A stretch of DNA of 64,000 bases from Bacillota bacterium (lineage in GTDB: Bacteria; Bacillota; Clostridia; Oscillospirales; Ruminococcaceae), in contig JAEZCT010000058.1 in the NCBI GenBank assembly GCA_023433405.1, positions 1 to 64,000 of the forward strand. The letters are read 5' to 3'. Shown one piece after another: positions 58,367 to 64,000 of the stretch. Position 1 is the first letter of the stretch, and every line of letters begins with the position of its first letter. The translations under genes were made by a program, and so were the position numbers. Under the pieces are notes generated by a model. That model saw only the letters and a program-made list of their open reading frames with translations. It made no database searches and was not told where the DNA came from.

Positions 58367-59551
58367 TTAAGATTTTTCAGTGAATATCTCTTGTTGTTTG
58401 GCGATATCGACGTTTGCAACCAAGTTTACAGTTACGCGGTAGAAGTCCTGACCCCGCTCCACCGATACGGCTCGGGAAAGCACCTCCTCGGGCTGTAGAT
58501 CATTGAGTTCATAGTCTGCTATCAAACGCACCGCTGCCTTTTTGGCGTCGTTCTCTGAAACAGGCACCTGCTCCTTGATGATTTCGCGGCAGCGTTCCTC
58601 ACGGTAAACAAGGGGTAGCTTTGCGCCAAACAGCGTCAGCGGCTTTTCGGTGGTTTCGAGCTGATAATCAAACGTAATAGCCGAGCAGAACCAAATTGGG
58701 ATGTCGGCATTGACGACCTTCAGGATGCGCCGCGTCCGTTCCCGACCCGTAAACCGCGTGGTCACGGCGTTAAGGGGGATATCGTATACCTTTTCGTCCT
58801 GCACCTGCGCGATGATTTTGGCGGAGGAGTGCACCAGGATATTTTTTCCGAACTTTCCCTCAATTATTCCACTTACCAGCAGCGCGCCCTCCTTAACGCT
58901 GTCGCCCTTTTCCACCAGCGTATCGCCGTCGTATACCTCCAACCGAAGAATCTGCCCCGAGCGGGCGGCGATGATGTTGCTTGGCACCTCCAGCGGCACC
59001 ATATCAGGCTGGGGGATTTTTTCGCGCACCTCCACCTTCGCGGTGGCGCCCGAGATGTTAATCGCAATCCAGGACAGGTCCTTTAGCGCCAGCAGAATGC
59101 GCTGCTTTGCCAGCGGAACGCTGATATCCTTCTTTAACGCACCGGGATAGATACCCTGATTCTCCAGCGCCTTGACAATATCAAAGCTGGATACGAGCTG
59201 ATTCCCGCTCACATCCACCGTCCAGATAAACTGGGCGGCCGCGAACAAAAACGCACACATGAGGCACACGCCCAGCACTATACCCGCCCTTTTATCGTAT
59301 CGACTGACATAAAACGGAAAACCAAAGCGCTTTTGCACACGCAAACGCACGCCCGAGCGCTTAGCGCAGGGGCGCAGCTTTTTATAGTCCCGGACAAGGG
59401 TATTGGCGGTGAGCTGCTGCTCGCTCTTTTTCACATTCCAGATGCTTAGCCCGGTATGGGAAACAAGATTGAGAAACCGCTCGGCAAACACCCCCGCGGC
59501 GGTAAAGGATACATAGCCCTTGAGCCAGCGCATCAGCTTTATGATAAACAA
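58367..59551 (-). CDS. yqfD: Sporulation protein YqfD
   Basis: A membrane protein of about 394 residues of the YqfD/SpoIV-type family, needed in the mother cell for sporulation in Firmicutes. A single membrane helix (about 90-112) follows the N-terminal segment LKGYVSFTAAGVFAERFLNLVSHTGLSIWNVK. The outer part is beta-rich with a YqfD domain: VSGNQLVSSFDIVKALENQGIYPGALKKDI. The start is uncertain: TTG 59551 lies ten bases after AAAAGGAG and gives MFIIKLMRWLKGYV; an ATG at 59593 extends it by 14 residues. It follows yqfC, its usual partner. Confidence 0.88.
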   Translation of the reverse strand: MFIIKLMRWLKGYVSFTAAGVFAERFLNLVSHTGLSIWNVKKSEQQLTANTLVRDYKKLRPCAKRSGVRLRVQKRFGFPFYVSRYDKRAGIVLGVCLMCAFLFAAAQFIWTVDVSGNQLVSSFDIVKALENQGIYPGALKKDISVPLAKQRILLALKDLSWIAINISGATAKVEVREKIPQPDMVPLEVPSNIIAARSGQILRLEVYDGDTLVEKGDSVKEGALLVSGIIEGKFGKNILVHSSAKIIAQVQDEKVYDIPLNAVTTRFTGRERTRRILKVVNADIPIWFCSAITFDYQLETTEKPLTLFGAKLPLVYREERCREIIKEQVPVSENDAKKAAVRLIADYELNDLQPEEVLSRAVSVERGQDFYRVTVNLVANVDIAKQQEIFTEKS

Positions 59552-59647
59552 GGTCAAACGGCTCCTTTTCTCGCAGGTCGCGGCGGCTGTCATCCGCTCG
59601 CCGCGCCGTTTCTCCGTCCGTTTACATGACGTCCCTATAATCCTGTG

Positions 59648-59962
59648 CTACGCAAGAAACTCCACGCCGGTTATAAAGCCTTCGACCACAAGGGTTTCTC
59701 CCACCATGCATTTTAGTGAAAGACCACGGCCCGTAAATTTTACCACCATGCGCCCCGCGTTTATCCGCACACAGTTTTCATCATACTCCAGCACCCCCTG
59801 CGAACCGTCGATGGTTGCTTCGCGGTTCCCCATCAGCTGAATCTGCGCGGTGCCGAACACGGCGGTTTCGGGCAGCTCGAGTAAACGCGAAAGCTTCTCA
59901 AAGCCCTTGCGGGAGGTTTCTTTATTCTCCTTTTGCGACTGTTCTTTCTGTCTTCTGTTCAT
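59648..59962 (-). CDS. yqfC: Sporulation protein YqfC
   Basis: A 104-residue protein of the YqfC/YabP family, which occurs in sporulating Firmicutes. Basic N-terminal 18 residues precede a beta-rich domain: LLELPETAVFGTAQIQLMGNREATIDGSQGVLEYDENCVRINAGRMVVKFTGRGLSLKCM. GGAGGT precedes the ATG. A CATACAAT element about 25 bases upstream suggests sigma-E control. Confidence 0.87.
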   Translation of the reverse strand: MNRRQKEQSQKENKETSRKGFEKLSRLLELPETAVFGTAQIQLMGNREATIDGSQGVLEYDENCVRINAGRMVVKFTGRGLSLKCMVGETLVVEGFITGVEFLA

Positions 59963-59987
59963 ATGTTACCTCCGCCGCGCTGGCGGC

Positions 59988-59995
59988 ATTGTATG
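59988..59995 (-). promoter_or_regulatory. Candidate sigma-E -10 element for yqfC-yqfD
   Basis: CATACAAT on the minus strand, identical to that before yaaL-bofA and matching the sigma-E -10 consensus. No good -35 was found at 13-15 bases, so this is tentative. Confidence 0.4.
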
Positions 59996-60122
59996 CGATA
60001 CGAATTTTGCTTAATCTGAAAGAAGCTCATGATGAAGGTTGAAAGCTGATGCCTTTGGCCGCTGTGCGGTTTATTGATTTTTTGAGCTGCAAGCATAGCA
60101 TCACAGCGAATGCGCGCGGTCC

Positions 60123-60213
60123 CCCCTCAATCCACAACGGGGGGATATTTAATATATATTGAGGGTGCGTTAAATTTATCCCGCAGGCCATATATATTAA
60201 TACCCTCCCGCCC
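60123..60213. repeat. AT-rich inverted repeats between yqfC and ylbJ
   Basis: GGGGGGATATTTAATATATATT near 60139-60160 pairs imperfectly with ATATATATTAATACCCTCCC near 60189-60209. Alternatively CCCTCAAT (60124-60131) pairs exactly with ATTGAGGG (60158-60165). The two folds exclude each other. It occupies the middle of the 379-base gap 59963-60341; the rest of the gap shows nothing clear. Confidence 0.45.
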
Positions 60214-60341
60214 TATTCCTTTCCCCTCCGCATTAAGGGCTTTGCAGACAAAAATCGGATATTGAATAAAACGGGATTGGTATGAAGCAGGATTACGATG
60301 TCATTATACGCACCGGAACACGTGTATTATGAAAGGCATGG

Positions 60342-61463
60342 ATGCTTATGATAAACAGTACAGCAAATCAAACAGAGAAGCGCCGACCTGAGGCTTGGCT
60401 TTTATCCGCGGCGGCGGTGTGTGCCGCCGTTCTTTACTTCTTCAACGCTCAGGCGGTCTCCTCCGGCGTGCGCAGCGGGCTTGCGATCTGCGCCAGCGCG
60501 CTCATCCCCTCCTTGTTTCCGTTTATGCTGCTGTGCTCGTTTATGGTAAATTCCAGGCTCATTGACTATATTTCCGCCCCGTTTGCAGGCTTTACCGTGC
60601 GGATACTACGGCTGCCCGCCTTTACCGGCGCGGTTTTCCTGCTTAGCTTGGTTGGGGGGTACCCTGTGGGCGCGCGCGCCATTGCAGAACTGCTGCGGGA
60701 AAAACGCATCAGCTCCGATACCGCCTCTCACATGCTCTGCTTTTGTGTCAACGCGGGCCCCGCTTTTTTAGTTACCGCGGTGGGCGCCCACATGTTTGGC
60801 AGCCCGGGCGTCGGAGTTATGCTGTTTGCCGCACAAACCGCCGCGAGTATTGCCGTTGCCGTACTATGCAGATTTTGGGGCAGGAAGCCCGATGACATGC
60901 GCCCCTTGCGGGAGCCGTTGAGACCCCTGGCCGATGCCTTTACCGAGGCGGTGACCGGGACGGCAAAGGCTATTATTCATGTGTGCGCCTTTGTCACGGC
61001 TTTTTCCGCTATCCTATCACTGTTTTACGCCATAAACACGCCGGTGCTGCTGGCGCGCGCACTTCCTTTTATCCCTGTGCAGATGATTGCTGCCGCACTG
61101 ACCGGCTTTTTTGAGGTCACATTGGGATGCGCGGCAAGCGCGCAGGCAGGCAAAGGCGCTCTGCTGCTGGTAAGCGCATTATGCTCCTTTGGCGGGCTGT
61201 CGGTAATCGGGCAGACCATAAGCTCCTTTGCCGGGCTTACCATTCGAAAGCTGCCGTATCTTGCCTCACGCGTCGTTCACGGTGCGTTTTCCTGTCTCAC
61301 CTTGTCCGCTCTTTTTCGGCTGTTTCCAGACAGTGTTCCGGTCTTTGCCCCGCTTCCCTCCGCCTTTCCCCGTGGGCTATCGGCCACCCCCATCGCCTCC
61401 TGTGCCCTGCTGCTGTTATGCGCCGCGCTTATTCTCTGCCGCAAGGAGCGCATTTTCCTGTAG
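60342..61463 (+). CDS. ylbJ: YlbJ-like sporulation integral membrane protein
   Basis: A 373-residue membrane protein with about eight hydrophobic segments. The signature FLLSLVGGYPVGARAIAELL (about 99-118) and the N-terminal SGVRSGLAICASALIPSLFPFMLLCSFMV are typical of the nucleoside-recognition (Gate) domain proteins YlbJ and SpoVV. In Bacillus YlbJ is made under sigma-E and supports cortex formation. GAAAGG lies five bases before the ATG. It stands alone, divergent from yqfC. Confidence 0.8.
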   Translation: MLMINSTANQTEKRRPEAWLLSAAAVCAAVLYFFNAQAVSSGVRSGLAICASALIPSLFPFMLLCSFMVNSRLIDYISAPFAGFTVRILRLPAFTGAVFLLSLVGGYPVGARAIAELLREKRISSDTASHMLCFCVNAGPAFLVTAVGAHMFGSPGVGVMLFAAQTAASIAVAVLCRFWGRKPDDMRPLREPLRPLADAFTEAVTGTAKAIIHVCAFVTAFSAILSLFYAINTPVLLARALPFIPVQMIAAALTGFFEVTLGCAASAQAGKGALLLVSALCSFGGLSVIGQTISSFAGLTIRKLPYLASRVVHGAFSCLTLSALFRLFPDSVPVFAPLPSAFPRGLSATPIASCALLLLCAALILCRKERIFL

Positions 61464-61529
61464 CAATCGCGCCAATAATTTGTTACAATATTCAGAGCAA
61501 GTTGAATCATACTGTTAGGAGGCTCCCGC

Positions 61530-61742
61530 GTGAAGCTGAAATTCTTTGGAAGGGATATTCCGCCATCCTGCGATTATTGTGAATATTCCTACTTCACCAA
61601 GGATACGCAGCTTGGCTGCGTGAAAAAAAAGGCGCTGCCCACCGCCCGGCGCTGTGTGCGCTTTATCTATGCGCCGCAAAAAAGAAACCCCCGCAAAAAG
61701 CTGGTGCTGCCGAAGTTTACCGCGGAGGATTTTAAGCTTTAA
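61530..61742 (+). CDS. Small cysteine-containing basic protein
   Basis: A 70-residue protein with four cysteines, CDYCEYS, LGCVKK and RRCVRF, spaced to bind one zinc ion, and a basic C-terminal tail RKKLVLPKFTAEDFKL. It resembles short uncharacterised proteins of Clostridia, and I cannot name it. The start is GTG 61530 after AGGAGG. It lies 66 bases after ylbJ and may be cotranscribed. Confidence 0.7.
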   Translation: MKLKFFGRDIPPSCDYCEYSYFTKDTQLGCVKKKALPTARRCVRFIYAPQKRNPRKKLVLPKFTAEDFKL

Positions 61743-61750
61743 TGCTATTA

Positions 61751-61845
61751 ACCAGTTTGTAAGTGTATAAATATTAAGTGAGAAGCTGGTTTATGGGTTT
61801 TCACGCGGATTTCGTCTGCCTTTCTACACTTTTCGGGAGACTGGT
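61751..61845. repeat. Hairpin repeat copy E, diverged
   Basis: Ends ACCAGT/ACTGGT. Inside, AAGTGTATAAATATTAAGTGAGAAGCT and TTATGGGTTTTCACGCGGATTT clearly belong to the family, with CTACACTTTT on the right arm. Terminal bases differ from the other copies but remain complementary. Confidence 0.65.
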
Positions 61846-61926
61846 ATAATACCCCGCCCGCATGTGTTTTTACAACTATTTTACCGACGCTTTTCTGGTC
61901 ATTCACACGATTTATAGCTGTTTACG

Positions 61927-61955
61927 TTGTTAGTCTCTTGCTTTTATGGTACACT
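61927..61955 (+). promoter_or_regulatory. Possible sigma-A promoter for the UMF1 transporter
   Basis: TTGTTA (61927-61932), 17 bases, TACACT (61950-61955), 58 bases before ATG 62014. Confidence 0.45.
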
Positions 61956-62013
61956 CTTTATCAGAGTTTCCTGCGCCTTTAAAGGTTGCGCCGAAAAAGG
62001 AAGGAGCCTGTCG

Positions 62014-63267
62014 ATGAAACTGACAAGGGCTGAGAAAAGCTGGGTGCTATACGATGTCGCAAACTCCGCGTTTGTTTTGCTAATTTCCACCACCATCCCC
62101 ATCTACTTTCGCTCCATTGCCGAGGAAGCGGGTACAAACCCCGCTGTTGCCACGGGCATCTGGGGTATCGCGACCTCGGTTGCCATTGCAATTCTCGCAG
62201 TGCTTGCGCCGATACTCGGTGCGCTTGCCGACTATAAGGGCATGAAAAAGAAGATGTTTGCGGGTTCTTTGCTCCTTGGTCTTGCGGGTGCTCTTTCCCT
62301 TGGTGTTACCACAGACTGGATGGCTTACCTTGTCGTGTTTGTTCTGGCCAGAATCGGCTATACCGCCTGCAATATCTTTTATGACTCGATGCTAACCGAC
62401 GTCACCACCGATGAGCGCATAGACTATGTATCCTCAGCCGGTTACGCCTTTGGGTATATCGGAAGCTGCGTGCCGTTTATTGCGGGCATTGCGTTAATCT
62501 TTATTAAGCCCTTTGGCATATCGACCGGCACCGCCACGCAGCTCTCCTTTTTAATCACCGCGCTTTGGTGGGCAGGCATGAGCATCCCCCTGATACGAAA
62601 CGTCAGGCAGATGCATTACCTTGAGAATAAGCCGAACCAAGTTGGCGATGCCTTTCGGCGCCTTGGGGTTACCATGAAGAAGATTGCGAAGGATAAGACC
62701 CTGTTAAACTTTATTCTGGCTTATTTCTTTTACATAGACGGTGTGTACACCATCATCAGCATGGCTACGGTTTACGGCGGTGAGGTGGGTATCGACGACA
62801 CTAGCATGATTCTTGCCCTGCTGCTGACGCAGTTTGTGGCGTTCCCCTTTGCCATCCTTTCCGGCAGGCTTGCCGGACGGTTTGGTCCGCTTAAGCTGAT
62901 TCGCGTTTTTGTGGTTTTTTACATTGCCATCTGCATCTTCGGCTTTCAGCTCGACCAGCAATGGGAGTTTGGGGTTCTCGCCGTTGCGGTGGGACTCGCG
63001 CAGGGCGGCATTCAGTCGCTGTCGCGCTCGTACTTTGGCAAGCTGATTCCCAAGGAGGAATCCAACGAATACTTTGGCTTCTTTGATATCTTTGGCAAGT
63101 TTGCGGATTTTGTAGGTCCTCTCTTGCTTTCTGTCTCGGCGTTTTTGTTCCACACCTCAAGCTACGGCATTTTGGCGTTGATTCTACTGTTTGTCATCGG
63201 CTTTATTCTGTTGATGCGCATACCGAATGAACAGCCTGCCGTGCCGGCGACAGAGCAGATATCTTAG
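62014..63267 (+). CDS. Major facilitator transporter, UMF1/Atg22-like family
   Basis: A 417-residue transporter with twelve predicted membrane segments. The N-terminus MKLTRAEKSWVLYDVANSAFVLLISTTIPIYF is diagnostic of the UMF1 family, and ALADYKGMKKKMF and FGPLKLIRVFVV are the MFS loop motifs. LSRSYFGKLIPKEESNEYFGFFDIFGKFADFVGPLL near residue 345 is strongly conserved. Substrate unknown; yeast Atg22 exports amino acids. ATG 62014 follows AAGGAAGG; an upstream frame to 61927 overlaps the promoter. Confidence 0.9.
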   Translation: MKLTRAEKSWVLYDVANSAFVLLISTTIPIYFRSIAEEAGTNPAVATGIWGIATSVAIAILAVLAPILGALADYKGMKKKMFAGSLLLGLAGALSLGVTTDWMAYLVVFVLARIGYTACNIFYDSMLTDVTTDERIDYVSSAGYAFGYIGSCVPFIAGIALIFIKPFGISTGTATQLSFLITALWWAGMSIPLIRNVRQMHYLENKPNQVGDAFRRLGVTMKKIAKDKTLLNFILAYFFYIDGVYTIISMATVYGGEVGIDDTSMILALLLTQFVAFPFAILSGRLAGRFGPLKLIRVFVVFYIAICIFGFQLDQQWEFGVLAVAVGLAQGGIQSLSRSYFGKLIPKEESNEYFGFFDIFGKFADFVGPLLLSVSAFLFHTSSYGILALILLFVIGFILLMRIPNEQPAVPATEQIS

Positions 63268-63322
63268 TTTTAAATTTTTCATTTATCAATTTTCAATCTT
63301 CAAATTCTCTCTTTTTCCATAC

Positions 63323-63376
63323 ACAAACAGCAGTCCCGCCGCATAGGTTGCGGCGGGACTGCTGTTTGTTTTTTTG
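63323..63376 (+). terminator. Strong rho-independent terminator
   Basis: A 21-bp perfect stem (ACAAACAGCAGTCCCGCCGCA with its complement), a five-base loop, then TTTTTTT. It ends the UMF1 transcript 56 bases after the stop. Confidence 0.92.
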
Positions 63377-63380
63377 CTTC

Positions 63381-63440
63381 TTATACTATTATCCGATTTA
63401 TAAAAGTATTAAGTACTACTCTTAATACTATTTTCGTATT
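63381..63440. repeat. Hairpin repeat copy F, internally deleted
   Basis: TTATACTATTATCCGATTTA matches the left end of copy A exactly over its first 16 bases. The centre is then reduced to a perfect small hairpin AGTATTAAG-N7-CTTAATACT, and the right end reads TACTATTTTCGTATT. It is a short derivative of the family, five bases after the terminator. Confidence 0.55.
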
Positions 63441-63449
63441 GCCACAAAA

Positions 63450-64000
63450 TCAGATGCAGGTGACCTTATCCAACTCCTTGCGCAGACGTTTAATTATGCG
63501 CTTTTCCAGCCGCGAGATATACGACTGAGAGATGCCAATCATGTCGGCAACCTCTTTTTGGGTGCGTTCCACCCCGTCGGTCAGCCCAAAGCGCATCTGC
63601 ATGATAATCCTTTCCCGGTTCCCCAGCCGGTCTATGGCGTCGTGAAGCAGGGTTTTCTCCACATCCTGCTCAATATGTCGGCTGATATGGTCGGGATCGG
63701 TGCCCAGCACATCCGAGAGCAGCAGCTCGTTGCCGTCCCAGTCAATGTTAAGCGGCTCGTCGATGGAAAGGTCGTTTTTATACTGGCTGCTTTTGCGCAG
63801 AAACATAAGAATCTCGTTCTCTATGCAGCGGGACGCATAGGTCGCAAGCTTAATTCCCTTATCCGGGCAGAAGGTGTTGACGGCTTTTATGAGGCCGATG
63901 GTTCCGATGGAGATTAAATCCTCCACCCCTACGCCGGTGGATTCAAATTTGCGCGAGATGTATACCACGAGACGCAGGTTATGTACGATGAGCGTTTGGC
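63450..64000 (-). CDS. sigE: RNA polymerase sporulation sigma factor sigma-E (partial)
   Basis: The C-terminal 183 codons of a sigma-70-family factor; the start lies beyond the right window edge. Region 2 reads NLRLVVYISRKFESTGVGVEDLISIGTIGLIKAVNTF, then KLATYASRCIENEILMFLRK. SIDEPLNIDWDGNELLLSDVLGTD and the region 4 helix-turn-helix TQKEVADMIGISQSYISRLEKRIIKRLRKEL follow; this pattern is that of sigma-E rather than sigma-G or sigma-F. It is the mother-cell sigma factor of early sporulation and should control yaaL-bofA and yqfC-yqfD seen here. spoIIGA would be expected just outside the window. Confidence 0.9.
   Translation of the reverse strand, partial: QTLIVHNLRLVVYISRKFESTGVGVEDLISIGTIGLIKAVNTFCPDKGIKLATYASRCIENEILMFLRKSSQYKNDLSIDEPLNIDWDGNELLLSDVLGTDPDHISRHIEQDVEKTLLHDAIDRLGNRERIIMQMRFGLTDGVERTQKEVADMIGISQSYISRLEKRIIKRLRKELDKVTCI

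Noticed and set aside
1..64000. CRISPR array, prophage structural genes, defence island or biosynthetic cluster
   Set aside because: No regularly spaced short repeats, capsid or tail genes, nuclease-helicase defence genes or large synthase genes were found. The dispersed hairpins are too far apart and too long to be a CRISPR.

Overview
The window looks like chromosomal DNA from a motile, endospore-forming member of the class Clostridia (Firmicutes). Evidence for sporulation is sigma-E at the right edge, BofA, DUF2508/YaaL, YqfC, YqfD and a YlbJ-like protein. Evidence for motility is one of the larger flagellar/chemotaxis loci. Gene order follows Bacillus/Clostridium, shine-dalgarno sequences are of the AGGAGG type, and TTG/GTG starts are common. 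No rRNA, intact tRNA, CRISPR array or transposase was seen.

Layout. (1) 1-1042: the right end of an integrated element. It has a small hypothetical gene and a ribbon-helix-helix type regulator divergently transcribed across three copies of a palindromic operator. It ends at a 3' fragment of tRNA-Leu(UAA) that is probably the attachment site, followed by the host tRNA terminator. (2) 1316-8631: bofA and a DUF2508 gene with a sigma-E-like promoter, two unknown genes, an orphan GHKL histidine kinase, glutamine-dependent NAD synthetase, an isochorismatase-like hydrolase and an ANT(6)-like nucleotidyltransferase. (3) 8875-44420: about 35 kb of flagellar and chemotaxis genes. Nearly all read leftward from a sigma-A promoter near 44800 in the order flgB, flgC, fliE, fliF, fliG, fliH-like, fliH, fliI, fliJ, fliK, flgD, TIGR02530, flgE, flbD, motA, motB, fliM, fliY, cheY, fliO, fliP, fliQ, fliR, flhB, flhA, fliA, flgF, flgG, cheC, cheD, fapA, pilZ, then cheA, cheW, cheR, cheB. 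A ylqG-ylqH pair reads the other way at 14425-16141. fliL, flhF and flhG are missing from their usual places. (4) 44993-50343: a divergent late operon flgM, flgN, flgK, flgL, DUF6470 with a textbook sigma-28 promoter, then fliW and csrA. (5) 50607-64000: a small lipoprotein, mutS2, then leftward recO, yqzL, era, dgkA, ybeY, phoH, yqfD, yqfC, then rightward ylbJ, a small cysteine-rich protein and a UMF1-type transporter, and finally leftward sigE, cut by the window edge.

How the genes fit together: the early operon builds the basal body, export gate, motor and hook and ends with FliA (sigma-28). FliA should switch on the flgM operon, whose products hold FliA (FlgM), chaperone and form the hook-filament junction (FlgN, FlgK, FlgL) and couple flagellin to translation (FliW, CsrA). 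CheA, CheW, CheY, CheR, CheB, CheC, CheD and FliY form a Bacillus/Thermotoga-type chemotaxis pathway.

The most unusual features are a tandem fliH duplication whose first copy carries five 19-residue GxxxG repeats, a long structured leader in front of flgB, a CheA with a doubled P2-like domain, a dispersed family of about 100-bp hairpin repeats, and the integrated-element boundary at the left edge. No complete undescribed multi-gene system (defence, biosynthesis or other) was recognised; the leads are the items in the findings list.
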